64,000 nt of DNA from Microvirga splendida (GCF_016427565.1 NZ_JAELXT010000003.1:62001-126000), one strand, 5' to 3'. Counted from the first letter of the stretch, positions 44,538 to 53,672 are shown. Made by a program: numbers and translations. Notes: generated from the sequence alone by a model not told the origin.

Positions 44538-45314
44538 TCAGATGGAGTAGCTGAGCCCGGTCGTGTTGGTTTCCGGCACCATCAGCGTCACCTTGGTGCC
44601 ACGCTTCTCGCGGCTCTCCACCTCGAGGTTTCCGCCGTGGAGCTTGAGGATGTACCAGGCAAGACTCAGGCCCAGGCCGGTCCCCGGCAGCTTCTTGGCA
44701 TTCCGGCCACGGAAGAAAGGCTGCAGGACGAAAGGCAGATCCCGCTCGGGGATGCCGATGCCGCGATCCTTGATGGTGATCCTGACCATGCCGTCTTCCC
44801 CGCGCGCCGTGACGTCGATCGGTTGATCCGGGCGGGAGTATTTCATGGCGTTCGAGACGACGATGACGAGAGCCTGCTCCAGCAGGATTGGATCCCCGAC
44901 GATCGTCTCCGGCACGTCCTTGACGTCGAGATGAAATGGGCGGTCGGGCTCCTGGCCTCCCTGCTCGCGACAGACCCGCTTGATGAGCTCTGAGAGGTGG
45001 AACTCGCCGGGGTTGAGCATGATCCCGCCTGCGCTGGCGCGGGTGTAGGACAGGATCGTCTCGATGAGTTCGTCGAGCCGCAGGCTCGCGCGCCAGATCT
45101 TCTCGGCTTTGACCTGAACGTCGTGGGTGCTCAGCCGGTCGGCCCGCCGGATCAGGCCCTGAGCCAAGGCGTTGATCGTCGAGAGGGGCGTTCTGAGCTG
45201 TTGCGCGAGCAACGCCATGCGGTCCAAGGGAGGCGTCGTCCCGCGGGAAGCCGTGCGCGAAGCGGAGTGGCGGGTTGCCTTTGATGAGGACCGGGGTGGA
45301 CGGGCGGCGGACAC
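44538..45314 (-). CDS. Histidine-kinase-like protein lacking the phosphoacceptor His
   Basis: A 258-residue soluble protein. A basic, Ser-rich N-terminus (~1-30) is followed by a HisKA-like dimerisation region in which the H-box reads QQLRTPLSTI (38-47): the normally invariant His is Gln38. The HATPase domain is intact: N-box LVIVVSNAMKYS, G1 DRGIGIPERD, F-box PFFRG and G2 GTGLGLSLA. It is probably unable to autophosphorylate and may act as a pseudokinase, anti-sigma-like or dominant partner. The start (GTG at 45314) is uncertain. It is monocistronic and convergent with glycerate kinase. Confidence 0.8.
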   Translation of the reverse strand: MSAARPPRSSSKATRHSASRTASRGTTPPLDRMALLAQQLRTPLSTINALAQGLIRRADRLSTHDVQVKAEKIWRASLRLDELIETILSYTRASAGGIMLNPGEFHLSELIKRVCREQGGQEPDRPFHLDVKDVPETIVGDPILLEQALVIVVSNAMKYSRPDQPIDVTARGEDGMVRITIKDRGIGIPERDLPFVLQPFFRGRNAKKLPGTGLGLSLAWYILKLHGGNLEVESREKRGTKVTLMVPETNTTGLSYSI

Positions 45315-45668
45315 GAACGCTTACCTAACTTTATAACGTTTGTTTTCGAGCTTGGTCCGAACTAGTGCGGGAGTGCCGCTTGTCTATCCCTGCGTCGGAA
45401 AACCCCTGGAGAGGGCGCTATGGAAAGCTTTCCGGGCGTATTGCCCCGGCGCCTGCAAAGCAGAGGCGATGATGAAGGCGGGCCATAAGCAACGCCGTCC
45501 AGCATGCAGGCTGAATTTCTTCAGTCATGTGCTGGTCTTGTCCCTTCCGTCTGAACGGAAACGTGGGACAAAATGCGCCGTCTTCCAGGAGATAACTTCC
45601 GCTCTGCGCCGCAACCCATAACCTCTCCGGGCGTTTTCTTCTCAGATATCTCGTAAGGAGAGAGACAC
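45315..45668. other. Intergenic region upstream of the CsbD gene
   Basis: 354 bases with no convincing protein gene; a 93-codon plus-strand frame here lacks a ribosome site and typical composition. The proximal part holds an EcfG-like promoter candidate at 45611-45635. Confidence 0.45.
45611..45635 (+). promoter_or_regulatory. Candidate EcfG (general stress sigma) promoter of the CsbD gene
   Basis: GCAAC (45611-45615), a 16-base spacer and CGTT (45632-45635): one mismatch to the alphaproteobacterial GGAAC-N16/17-CGTT consensus. It lies 33 bases before a CsbD gene, a typical member of this stress regulon. Confidence 0.4.
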
Positions 45669-45845
45669 ATGGATCATGATCGCACCGAAGGCAGCATGAA
45701 GAACATCAAGGGTCGCATGAAGGAGGGGCTCGGCAAGGCCCTCGGCGACTCGAAGATGGAAACTGAGGGCAAGATGGATAAGACCGAGGGTAAGATCCAG
45801 AACACCGTCGGCGGCATGAAGGATTCGCTCCGCAAGAGCACCTGA
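45669..45845 (+). CDS. CsbD-family stress-response protein
   Basis: A 58-residue, highly charged small protein encoded from the ATG at 45669, with GGAGAG 5-9 bases upstream. Repeated KGxxKE/KTEGK helical motifs (NIKGRMKEGLGKALGD; KMDKTEGKIQNTVGG) identify the CsbD family, small soluble proteins induced by general stress with no known biochemical activity. It is flanked by an EcfG-like promoter and a clean terminator, so it is monocistronic. Confidence 0.9.
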   Translation: MDHDRTEGSMKNIKGRMKEGLGKALGDSKMETEGKMDKTEGKIQNTVGGMKDSLRKST

Positions 45846-45864
45846 CTCTGACGAAGCCCCCATG

Positions 45865-45891
45865 AAAGGCCCGGTACAGCCGGGCCTTTTT
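45865..45891 (+). terminator. Rho-independent terminator (csbD / tusA, convergent)
   Basis: AAAGGCCCGG-TACA-CCGGGCCTTT type stem followed by T residues. It serves the CsbD gene and, through the A-run on its other side, probably the convergent tusA end at 45890. Confidence 0.85.
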
Positions 45892-46120
45892 ACGTTGAGA
45901 GTGCGGCCTTCCGGATCACGAAGCTGATTTTCGTGTTCTCCTGCCGCTGATCCTCCAGAATGTCGCCGGTTTCGCGGATCAGGTTGGGCACGTCGATCCC
46001 GGCCAGGGGATCGGTGCAGATCACCTTCAGGCGGTCGCCCGGTTGCAGGCCATGAAGGGCCTTGCGGGTGCGCAGCACCGGCAACGGGCATTTTAGGCCG
46101 GAGAGATCGAGTTCCGTCAT
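45890..46120 (-). CDS. tusA: TusA-family sulfurtransferase
   Basis: A 76-residue sulfur-carrier protein. The N-terminal CPxP motif, LDLSGLKCPLPVLRTRKAL, contains the persulfide Cys. TusA relays sulfur for tRNA thiolation and for molybdenum cofactor enzymes. Its ATG overlaps the mobA stop by 4 bases, coupling it to MobA, which fits a sulfur/Mo-cofactor role. Confidence 0.88.
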   Translation of the reverse strand: MTELDLSGLKCPLPVLRTRKALHGLQPGDRLKVICTDPLAGIDVPNLIRETGDILEDQRQENTKISFVIRKAALST

Positions 46121-46746
46121 TCCAAGCTTTCCTGCCGAGTCAAAGCCCTTGCGCGATCCAGGTCCTCGGGCGTGTTGATGTTGAAGAACGGATCCCAAGG
46201 CTCCGCTGGCCAGGAGGTCTCGGCATAGCCATGACGGCCGAGCCATTCCCTGATGCTGCGCACGCCGTCGTGGACGAGAGCCTGTCGCAGGTCGTGGCGC
46301 AATGAGACGGGCCAAAGGCCGATGGCGAAATGGGCCTGCGACGCCGATGCCGCGCAGGCGGTGGGCTTTCCGCTCTCCCCGCACGCCTGATGCAGCCGCC
46401 GCACCAGGTCCGTCGGGATGAAGGGCGTATCGGCCGGCACGCTCACCGCCCAGCCGAGGTCCGGCCGGTGGGCGGCGCACCAGTCGAGGCCTGCCAGGAT
46501 TCCGGCCAGGGGCCCCGGGTGTCCGTCGATGGAATCCGGCGCCACGGGAAGATACATTTCCTCGAATCGCGAGAACTCCCGGTTGGCATTGACGATCACG
46601 CTCGCGCATTGCGGCGCGAGCCTCTCCGCGACGTGCTCCGCCAATGTCCGCTCTCCGAGGGTCAGGAGAGCCTTGTCGTTCCCGCCCATGCGCCGCGACA
46701 GCCCGCCCGCCAGGATCACCCCGAGGGTCGGAGGCGAGGGGCTCAT
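46117..46746 (-). CDS. mobA: Molybdenum cofactor guanylyltransferase MobA
   Basis: A 209-residue nucleotidyltransferase that attaches GMP to molybdopterin. The N-terminal motif GVILAGGLSRRMGGNDKALL binds GTP, SVPADTPFIP holds the metal-binding Asp, and FFNINTPEDLDRA is the conserved C-terminal segment. The ATG at 46746 follows the mrp stop by 11 bases, and the end overlaps tusA, giving an mrp-mobA-tusA operon. Confidence 0.92.
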   Translation of the reverse strand: MSPSPPTLGVILAGGLSRRMGGNDKALLTLGERTLAEHVAERLAPQCASVIVNANREFSRFEEMYLPVAPDSIDGHPGPLAGILAGLDWCAAHRPDLGWAVSVPADTPFIPTDLVRRLHQACGESGKPTACAASASQAHFAIGLWPVSLRHDLRQALVHDGVRSIREWLGRHGYAETSWPAEPWDPFFNINTPEDLDRARALTRQESLE

Positions 46747-46757
46747 GCCGGTCCTGC

Positions 46758-47927
46758 TCACTCGATGACGATGCGCGGGGCAGGGCGCGCAGCCGCACCG
46801 CCCGACAGGGCTGTCCAGACCTGCTGCGCCATGCTCTTGTAGATCCCGGCATGGGGGCCTTCCGGCTCCGCGACGACGACGGGGCGGCCCGCATCCGAGA
46901 GTTCGCGGATCGTCATGTTGAGCGGAATCTCGCCCAGGAAGGGAACGCCGAGGCGCGATGCCTCGTCCCGCGCGCCGCCGTGGCCGAAGATGTGCGAGCT
47001 CTGCCCGCAATGGGGGCACACGAAGGTGGCCATGTTCTCGACGATGCCGAGGATCGGGATCTCCACCCGCTTGAACATGGACACGCCGCGCCGCGCATCG
47101 ATGAGGGCGAGGTCCTGCGGGGTCGAGACGATCACGGCGCCGGCCAAGGGCGTGGCCTGGGCCATGGTGAGCTGGGCATCGCCGGTGCCGGGCGGCATGT
47201 CGACCACGAGCACGTCGAGGTCGCCCCAGGCGACCTCCCGCAGCATCTGGGTGATGGCCGACATCACCATGGGGCCGCGCCAGATCATGGCGGCTTCTTC
47301 CTCCACCAGGAAGCCGATGGACATGACCTTGATCCCGTAGGCCTCCATGGGCTCCAGGATGCGGTTCTCCAGCAGGCGCGGCTTGCCATGGATACCCATC
47401 AGCTTCGGCATGGACGGGCCGTAGATGTCGGCGTCGAGCAGGCCGACCTTCAGCCCGAGGGTCTTGAGGCCGAGGGCGAGGTTGCAGGCGGTGGTGGACT
47501 TGCCCACGCCGCCCTTGCCCGACGCGACCGCGATCACGTGCTTCACGCCGGGAATGCGCTGGTTCTTGGGCTGGGCGGCCGAGCGGGGACGCTGGGGACC
47601 GCCGGGCGAGGAGGCCGGGGCGCCCGAACCGGCCGGCCGGTCGGCGGTGAGGCTCGCGAACACGCCCTTGACCGCCGGCAGGCCCTGCACGGCCGTGACG
47701 GCAGCCTGGCGCACGCGCTCCATGTTGGCGGCCTCCGACGGGTCGATGGTAATCGAGAACATCACGCGTCCGGCATCGTCCACCACCACGTCGGAAAGGC
47801 GTCCCGATGCCACGAGATCGGTTCCGCCCGCATCGACCGGCACGGTCGACAGGGCCTGCAGCACATGTTCACGGGTGATCGCCACTTTGTTATCTCCTGG
47901 CCGTTCGAGACGGATCTTGCGTGACAT
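46758..47927 (-). CDS. mrp: Mrp/ApbC-type iron-sulfur cluster carrier ATPase
   Basis: A 389-residue cytosolic P-loop protein. The N-terminal DUF59/MIP18-like domain (~1-90) is followed by a Pro/Ser/Ala linker (~95-125) and the ATPase domain with the deviant Walker A ASGKGGVGKSTTACNLA, switch DMPPGTGDAQLT and the C-terminal CxxC (FVCPHCGQSS) that binds a bridging Fe-S cluster. It delivers Fe-S clusters to apo-proteins. First gene of the mrp-mobA-tusA set; its Mo-enzyme neighbours often need Fe-S clusters. Confidence 0.93.
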   Translation of the reverse strand: MSRKIRLERPGDNKVAITREHVLQALSTVPVDAGGTDLVASGRLSDVVVDDAGRVMFSITIDPSEAANMERVRQAAVTAVQGLPAVKGVFASLTADRPAGSGAPASSPGGPQRPRSAAQPKNQRIPGVKHVIAVASGKGGVGKSTTACNLALGLKTLGLKVGLLDADIYGPSMPKLMGIHGKPRLLENRILEPMEAYGIKVMSIGFLVEEEAAMIWRGPMVMSAITQMLREVAWGDLDVLVVDMPPGTGDAQLTMAQATPLAGAVIVSTPQDLALIDARRGVSMFKRVEIPILGIVENMATFVCPHCGQSSHIFGHGGARDEASRLGVPFLGEIPLNMTIRELSDAGRPVVVAEPEGPHAGIYKSMAQQVWTALSGGAAARPAPRIVIE

Positions 47928-47982
47928 CTATAGGCTGGCGGGCGGTTCGTTAAGGCATTCCCGCCGAGAAGATGCGCTATTG

Positions 47983-48007
47983 CGAACCAAAGCCCACCTT
48001 GTCCGTT
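47983..48007 (+). promoter_or_regulatory. Candidate EcfG promoter of the general-stress FMN protein
   Basis: CGAAC (47983-47987), a 16-base spacer and CGTT (48004-48007): one mismatch to GGAAC-N16-CGTT. It is 94 bases upstream of the ATG of a general-stress-protein-26-like gene. Confidence 0.45.
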
Positions 48008-48101
48008 GTTCACCCGATCCCTCGGGAGCCGGCTCGACCGGCCGAGTGTCTGCCTTCGCCGATCACATCCCGGGAGCATGCAATCAATCGAGGAGACGAG
48101 G

Positions 48102-48605
48102 ATGCACCAGCACGGCCATAACGATCCGAATGCCGGAAAGCTCTACGAGCTCATCAAGGATGTGAAGATCGCCATGATGACCACCGTCGACACCGACGGT
48201 ACGCTCCACAGCCGCCCCATGCACAGCCAGGAGGCCGACGAGCACGGCGACCTCTGGTTCTTCACCCAGATCCAGTCTCCCAAGATGACCGAGATCTCGC
48301 GCGACAACGAAGTCAACCTCGCCTACAGCGATCCGAGCAGCCAGAATTATGTTTCGGTATCCGGCAAGGCGGAGATCGTGCGCGACAAGGCAAAGATCGA
48401 GGAGAAGTGGTCGGAGCCCATGCGCGCCTGGTTCCCGAAAGGCACGGACGACCCGCAGATCGCCCTGATCCGGGTGCATCCCATCAAGGGCGAGTACTGG
48501 GACAGCCCGTCCTCGACCCTGGTGCATCTCTACGGCTACGCGAAGGCCGTCGCCACCGGCAAGCCCCCGAACCCGGGCGATCAGGCGAAAGTCAACCTGA
48601 CCTGA
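48102..48605 (+). CDS. Pyridoxamine-5'-phosphate-oxidase-like general stress protein (FMN-binding)
   Basis: A 167-residue flavin-reductase-like split-barrel protein similar to general stress protein 26. Conserved strands include MMTTVDTDGTLHSRPM, DLWFFTQIQSPKMTEI and NEVNLAYSDPSSQNYVSVSG. Probably binds FMN or F420-like flavin; reaction unknown. The ATG at 48102 follows AGGAG; an in-frame ATG at 48078 is possible. Upstream EcfG-like boxes fit stress induction. A hairpin follows. Confidence 0.85.
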   Translation: MHQHGHNDPNAGKLYELIKDVKIAMMTTVDTDGTLHSRPMHSQEADEHGDLWFFTQIQSPKMTEISRDNEVNLAYSDPSSQNYVSVSGKAEIVRDKAKIEEKWSEPMRAWFPKGTDDPQIALIRVHPIKGEYWDSPSSTLVHLYGYAKAVATGKPPNPGDQAKVNLT

Positions 48606-48631
48606 TCGTTCAGCCGGCTTCTTTCTTTCGT

Positions 48632-48660
48632 GGGGCCGCTCTTTCAACATGAGCGGCCCT
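48632..48660 (+). terminator. Terminator-like hairpin after the general-stress gene
   Basis: GGGCCGCTC and GAGCGGCCC form a 9-base stem with a 9-base loop 27 bases after the stop. The following T content is low, so termination strength is doubtful. Confidence 0.5.
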
Positions 48661-48701
48661 TCGCTATGGTCCTGCTTCTTGTGAGTGCTAGGGAGCAGGC
48701 G

Positions 48702-49994
48702 ATGGTGGACATCGCGACGCGTGTCTACAATCATACCTGGAAGATCGACCCGATCGTCCGGTCGGTTCTGGACACGGATTTCTACAAGCTGCTGATGGCG
48801 CAGACGATCTTTCGCCGCCATCGGGACGTGCAGGTGACGTTCGGCATCCACAACCGCACCACCCGCATCCGCCTGGCCGACATCATCGATGCCGGCGAGC
48901 TGCGCGAGCAGCTCGACCACGTGCGCAGCCTGCGCCTGACCCGGGGCGAATCCACCTGGCTGCGGGGCAATACGTTCTACGGCAAGCGGCAGATGTTCTC
49001 GCCGGAATTCATGGATTGGCTCGAGACCTTCCGCTTTCCGGAATACCTGCTGGAGAAGGAGGACGGCCAGTACGTGCTCACCTTCCACGGGCCCTGGATC
49101 GAGACCACCATGTGGGAGATCCCGGCGCTGGCGATCCTGAACGAGCTGCGCTCGCGCGGCGTTCTGCGGGGAATGGGCAAGTTCGAGCTGCAGGTGCTCT
49201 ATGCCCGCGCCATGACCCGGGTCTGGGAGAAGATTGAGCGGCTCAAAGCGCTGCCGGATCTTTCCATCGCCGATTTCGGCACCCGTCGCCGCCATGGCTT
49301 TCTCTGGCAGGATTGGTGCGTGCAGGCCATGATGGAGGGGCTTGGATCGTCCTTTCTCGGAACGTCCAACTGCCTGATCGCCCTGCGCCAGGAAGTGGAG
49401 GCGGTGGGCACCAACGCTCATGAGCTTCCCATGGTCTACGCGGCCCTGGCCGATTCCGACGAGGAACTGGCCGTGGCTCCCTACAACGTGCTGTCGGACT
49501 GGCAGGAGGATTACGAGGGCAACCTGCTCGTCATCCTACCCGATACCTACGGCACCACGAACTTCCTGCAGAATGCGCCCGACTGGGTGCCGGCCTGGAC
49601 GGGCATCCGCGTGGATTCCAAGGACCCCATCGAGGGCGGCGAGGAGGCCATCGAATGGTGGCGCCAGCGCGGGCAGAACCCGCGCGACAAGCTCGCGATC
49701 TTCTCCGACGGTCTCGACGTGGACGTGATCGAGCGCATCCACGCGCATTTCCGCGGGCGCATGCGCATCGGCTATGGTTGGGGAACGCTGCTGACCAACG
49801 ATTTTCGCGGGCTGGCTCCTGAAGGAAAGCTCGATCCCATCTCCATCGTGTGCAAGGTCATCTCGGCCGATGGGCGACCGACGGTGAAACTCTCCGACAA
49901 TCCGACGAAGGCCATGGGTCCGAAAGCGGAAGTCGAGCGTTACAAGCGCATCTTCCACGTGGGCGAACAAGCGGCGAAACCTGTTCTGGTGTGA
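48702..49994 (+). CDS. pncB: Nicotinate phosphoribosyltransferase
   Basis: A 430-residue NAD-salvage enzyme that makes nicotinate mononucleotide from nicotinate and PRPP. Signatures are [20 protein letters not shown] at the N-terminus, the His-containing [14 protein letters not shown] segment carrying the autophosphorylated His region, [10 protein letters not shown] and [19 protein letters not shown]. The ATG at 48702 is preceded by GGGAG. It is followed by pxpA after 4 bases. Confidence 0.94.
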   Translation: MVDIATRVYNHTWKIDPIVRSVLDTDFYKLLMAQTIFRRHRDVQVTFGIHNRTTRIRLADIIDAGELREQLDHVRSLRLTRGESTWLRGNTFYGKRQMFSPEFMDWLETFRFPEYLLEKEDGQYVLTFHGPWIETTMWEIPALAILNELRSRGVLRGMGKFELQVLYARAMTRVWEKIERLKALPDLSIADFGTRRRHGFLWQDWCVQAMMEGLGSSFLGTSNCLIALRQEVEAVGTNAHELPMVYAALADSDEELAVAPYNVLSDWQEDYEGNLLVILPDTYGTTNFLQNAPDWVPAWTGIRVDSKDPIEGGEEAIEWWRQRGQNPRDKLAIFSDGLDVDVIERIHAHFRGRMRIGYGWGTLLTNDFRGLAPEGKLDPISIVCKVISADGRPTVKLSDNPTKAMGPKAEVERYKRIFHVGEQAAKPVLV

Positions 49995-49998
49995 CAGC

Positions 49999-50760
49999 AT
50001 GATCATCGATCTCAACTGCGACATGGGCGAAGGCTTCGGTCCCTGGCCGATGGGGGACGACGAGGCGATGCTCGACATCGTCTCCTCTGCGAACATCGCC
50101 TGCGGTTTCCATGCGGGCGATCCGTCCATCATGTTCCGCACGGCGGAGATCGCGAAGCGCAAGGGCGTGGCTATCGGGGCGCATCCCGGCTTCAACGATC
50201 TGCACGGCTTCGGCCGTCGCATGATCCGCGGCGATTCTCCCGCCGAGATAGAGCGCATGATCGCCTATCAGATCGGCGCCATGCAGGCCGTGGCGTCGCT
50301 TGCCGGGCACAAGGTCACCTATGTGAAGGTGCACGGGGCGCTCAACAACATGGCCAACGAGGACGAGGATCTCGCTCTCGCCATTGCTCGCGCCATCAAG
50401 GGCGTCGATGCGAGCCTCATCAACATGTGCATGCCGGGCCTTCTGATGGAGAAGGCATCCCACAATGTCGGCATCCCGGTCGTGCGCGAGATTTTTGCCG
50501 ACCGCACCTATGAGGACAACGGCACGCTCACCAGCCGGAAGAAACCCGGCTCCGTGCTGCATGATGCCGAGTTCGCGGCGGAGCGCATTCTGCGCGCTGT
50601 CCAGGACAAGGCGATCACGACGGTGTCAGGCAAGCGGATTCCGGTCGAGATCGACACCATCTGCGTGCATGGCGACGAGCCGAGCGCAGTGGCCATGGCG
50701 CGAACCGTTCGCGCGACGCTGGAGGCGAACGGCGTCAGGATCGCGCCTTTCGCAGGATGA
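49999..50760 (+). CDS. pxpA: LamB/YcsF-family 5-oxoprolinase subunit A
   Basis: A 253-residue protein with the family start [20 protein letters not shown] and core motifs [38 protein letters not shown] and [20 protein letters not shown]. In bacteria it works with PxpB and PxpC to hydrolyse 5-oxoproline; the partner genes are not in this window. It is tightly linked to pncB (4-base gap), an unusual neighbour for it. Confidence 0.9.
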   Translation: MIIDLNCDMGEGFGPWPMGDDEAMLDIVSSANIACGFHAGDPSIMFRTAEIAKRKGVAIGAHPGFNDLHGFGRRMIRGDSPAEIERMIAYQIGAMQAVASLAGHKVTYVKVHGALNNMANEDEDLALAIARAIKGVDASLINMCMPGLLMEKASHNVGIPVVREIFADRTYEDNGTLTSRKKPGSVLHDAEFAAERILRAVQDKAITTVSGKRIPVEIDTICVHGDEPSAVAMARTVRATLEANGVRIAPFAG

Positions 50761-50874
50761 TGAGACATACCCTTTGAAGCAGAAATTTCATGGGGCACGA
50801 AGGTCAGCGCCCCATGATAGGCAACCTGCGCGGGCTTCTTCCAAGAAGGTGCAAGAACACGGTCCAAAGCACTA

Positions 50875-51969
50875 TCAGTTCTGGACCGGCGCACTTGCAA
50901 AGAACCTGCTCAGATCCTTAAGGGCAATCACATACATCTCGCCTTTGCTGCCGATGGCACCGATTGCCCCATCGCCCAGATTGACAGGAGAGGGAAAGCC
51001 ACCGGGAGACCCTGGGCCAAAGGGACCGCACCAGCCGTTCCTGCTGGCTCCGCCGCCGCCGTTCCCGGGAGTTCCAGGTGCGCCGCCGCGACCTCCGCTT
51101 CCTCCCAAGCCGCCCTGGTTATTGACACGAGAATAGCTGAATGTGTCGGCGCCGCGCTGAAGGGACACAAAGACAATCGTCCCTCCAGCGCCTCCCGAAC
51201 CACCATCTCCGCCTCGTCCGCCCATCCCTGCCATGCCACCGTCGCCTCCAGGACCGGGTCCTTCCTTGCAATCGAAGAGACCACTTGCGCCTTCCTTCCC
51301 GTTCCCGGCATGGCCCCCATCGCCGCCCCGTCCTCCGGGCCCGCCTGCGCCGCCATCGATGCCGCGCGCGAGTACCGCAAGATTGAGGAGACCAGCCGGA
51401 ATTTCCTGATTTTGATCGTCCAGCAACTGCTCGGCTACAACATAGATCGTCGGCAGTGGCAGGCGTTCGCCTGTGCCTCCATTCCCGCCTGTGCCGCCAG
51501 GATGTCCGTCGTTGCCTCTACGATTGGTTTCCCCATAGTCATCAGCGCCGCGCTGGCCTGTGTTTCCCATGCGGCCAGTTGATCCGCTGCGGACATTCAT
51601 ATCCCGCTCGATTAACGAATAGCTGAGGGGATCGCGGAATTTGATCCGTCTCGCCGCGATTGCGATCCATGGAGCTTTGAGGTTCGTGAAAACCAGCCGA
51701 GATCCTGCGTCGAACACGATTTCGTCGGCTTTGATGATCTGCTGTCCGAATGACTCACTTCCCGTGATCGGGATGACATTCCTGATATTGGGCGCCGTTT
51801 TGATAGAGTCGGCAACTTCCTTAGGAATCTCAGGAGTCAGCACATTCGCATGGGCTGACACGTCTTTCTTAATGACGACAGAACTGCCCCTGTCTGTAAG
51901 TAATTCTTGAGCCTGAAGCACATAGCCGGAAGCAAGGAACAGACCGGCACCTAGGACAAACCTGTTCAT
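50875..51969 (-). CDS. Secreted glycine-rich, collagen-like protein
   Basis: A 364-residue protein with a signal peptide ending near LQAQE (~21). The N-terminal third is a regular domain (VVIKKDVSAHANVLTPEIP; GSRLVFTNLKAPWIAIAARR). From ~120 onward it is interspersed with glycine-rich GxxG/GGxGG tracts (GGAGGPGGRGGDGGHAG; GGDGGSGGAGG) enclosing short conserved strands such as TIYVVAEQLL and EMYVIALKDL. Probably an exported structural or surface protein. The ATG at 51969 has a GGGGAAGG site. Lower GC in the N-terminal part is notable. Confidence 0.75.
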   Translation of the reverse strand: MNRFVLGAGLFLASGYVLQAQELLTDRGSSVVIKKDVSAHANVLTPEIPKEVADSIKTAPNIRNVIPITGSESFGQQIIKADEIVFDAGSRLVFTNLKAPWIAIAARRIKFRDPLSYSLIERDMNVRSGSTGRMGNTGQRGADDYGETNRRGNDGHPGGTGGNGGTGERLPLPTIYVVAEQLLDDQNQEIPAGLLNLAVLARGIDGGAGGPGGRGGDGGHAGNGKEGASGLFDCKEGPGPGGDGGMAGMGGRGGDGGSGGAGGTIVFVSLQRGADTFSYSRVNNQGGLGGSGGRGGAPGTPGNGGGGASRNGWCGPFGPGSPGGFPSPVNLGDGAIGAIGSKGEMYVIALKDLSRFFASAPVQN

Positions 51970-52146
51970 GAGCCTTCCCCTCAACCTAAGACAGCAAATT
52001 GCTGCATCTACAATCATAAGTTTAGAGGGCTATGAGCGACAACTTCCCTAAAAGATCTTTCTATTTATCCTTAAGAGCATTAGGGCACGCAGCTATGGTC
52101 TGAACGCCTTCTCGGCATCCTGTTTTCCAGTTACTCCCGAAATGGC

Positions 52147-53028
52147 TTAGATCTGCATTCTCGCGAACGCCCCATCCAGAAAAGGCGCTAAAGCTGCCAG
52201 CGTGTCCTCTGGCGCTTCCTCGGCGAGATAGTGGCCGCAGTCGATGGCGTGGCCCTCCACGTCATCCGCCCAATCGCGCCACACGGCCGGCACATCGTAC
52301 CATTGATCGAGCCCGTTCCTGCGGCCCCAGAGGGCTTGGACCGGGCACATGATCCGACGGCCTGCCTTCCGGTCCTCCTCGTCGAGGCGCATGTCGATGG
52401 TCGCCCCGGCGCGGTAGTCCTCGCACATGGCGTGGATCGTGTCTGTATCGGTGTAGCAGCGGCGGTACTCGGCAAGCGCTTCTTCATCGAACATCGAGCG
52501 CCCGCGGCGGAGATAGAAGGCATCGGGATCCGACGCGATCAGGCGCTCCGGGAGCGGGTGGGGCTGCGCGAGGAAGAACCAGTGCCAGTAGCCCATGGCA
52601 AACGCCATGTCCGTGCGCTGGAAGTGCTCCGCAGTGGGAATGATGTCGAGAACGGAAAGCGCCACGATGCGCTCCGGATAGTCGAGGGCCATGCGATAGG
52701 CACAGCGCCCGCCGCGATCGTGACCGACCACGGCGAAGCGCTCGAAGCCGAGGGCCTGCATCAGTTCCACCTGATCGCGCGCCATGGCCCGCTTGCTGTA
52801 GGGGGCGTGATCTTCCGTCGTTGGTGGCTTTGAACTGTCGCCATAGCCACGCAGGTCGGCGCAGACGACCGTGTATCTGTCTGCAAGCTTCGGCGCCACC
52901 TTGTGCCACATGACGTGGGTCTGCGGATGTCCATGCAGCAGAAGCACGGGCGGGCCGTTGCCGCCGGCGCGCAGGTTGATGACGGCTTCGGAGGTTTCTA
53001 TCCGGCGGTGAGTGAAGGTCTCGAACAT
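52147..53028 (-). CDS. Haloacetate (fluoroacetate-type) dehalogenase-like alpha/beta hydrolase
   Basis: A 293-residue alpha/beta hydrolase. The nucleophile Asp104 is in VGHDRGGR, with two Arg (105 and 108) placed as the carboxylate-binding pair; Asp128 (VLDIIPT) and His266 (CGHYLAEE) complete the triad. His149-Trp150 (YWHWFFLAQ) and Tyr205 (MCEDYRAG) correspond to the halide pocket H155, W156, Y219 of the Rhodopseudomonas RPA1163 enzyme as I recall it. Differences are His34 for the Phe in LHGFPQ and loss of the loop carrying Trp185. Substrate therefore likely a 2-haloacid or a related ester or epoxide; not proven. Confidence 0.82.
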   Translation of the reverse strand: MFETFTHRRIETSEAVINLRAGGNGPPVLLLHGHPQTHVMWHKVAPKLADRYTVVCADLRGYGDSSKPPTTEDHAPYSKRAMARDQVELMQALGFERFAVVGHDRGGRCAYRMALDYPERIVALSVLDIIPTAEHFQRTDMAFAMGYWHWFFLAQPHPLPERLIASDPDAFYLRRGRSMFDEEALAEYRRCYTDTDTIHAMCEDYRAGATIDMRLDEEDRKAGRRIMCPVQALWGRRNGLDQWYDVPAVWRDWADDVEGHAIDCGHYLAEEAPEDTLAALAPFLDGAFARMQI

Positions 53029-53129
53029 CCGGTGAGTGTCTTACAGTTTTCGCTTTCGAGCCAGAGGTGGCCAGAGCCACGGGCCGTGCGGCTCCGTGGC
53101 CCTGGGCAGAAGCGAAACGGGCGCGCTTC

Positions 53130-53672
53130 TCACCAGGAACGGCGTTCCCCGTTGTCGATGTGGATGATGCCGTTTCGATACATCTTCAAGCCGCCGACCT
53201 GCGGGTGCGCGCGCAGGTAGGCCATGACGCCTCGCACGCGGGTGCGGACCCTGAAATCGATGGCGCGGCAGGAGAGATGCAGCGACTGGCGGGCCCCACC
53301 GGCACGCCAGTTGCGGGCGCGGCTGCGATGGGTGGATTCAACACTCACGGGGCCGAACTTCGCGGCAACGGATGCAACGACCTCGCGCAGATTGCCGGGG
53401 ATGCAATTGGTCGGAGCACTCGCCCGCAACGTGATCGTCCCCTGAGAAACCAGAGATGCGAAACCGGAGAGAGTTCTCGCACTAGGCAGGCTTCCTGTTG
53501 TCTTGGGATCGTTGAGTTCGTCGTTGGAGGGGAGGCTGGCATATTGGGCCGGGGGAACGAAACTTCCGTCGCCGTCACCGGCTTGAAGCGCAGCCGGCGA
53601 CAATCCAAACAGAAGCACGCCGGTCACGAGAACTGGTCTGCACGCGTGGCGAACTCGGCAGGTGATGCTCAT
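53130..53672 (-). CDS. M15/DUF882-type periplasmic peptidase-like protein
   Basis: A 180-residue secreted protein with a signal peptide ending near LQAGD (~31). The C-terminal domain matches the DUF882/peptidase M15A zinc fold: SLHLSCRAIDFRV provides the H-x6-D ligands and GIIHIDNG the third His. Related proteins are D,D-carboxypeptidase-like murein hydrolases. The ribosome site GGGAGAA precedes the ATG at 53672. No operon partner. Confidence 0.83.
   Translation of the reverse strand: MSITCRVRHACRPVLVTGVLLFGLSPAALQAGDGDGSFVPPAQYASLPSNDELNDPKTTGSLPSARTLSGFASLVSQGTITLRASAPTNCIPGNLREVVASVAAKFGPVSVESTHRSRARNWRAGGARQSLHLSCRAIDFRVRTRVRGVMAYLRAHPQVGGLKMYRNGIIHIDNGERRSW

Noticed and set aside
45340..45621. 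A 93-codon frame upstream of csbD
   Set aside because: No ribosome site or family resemblance, and it runs into the likely csbD promoter region.
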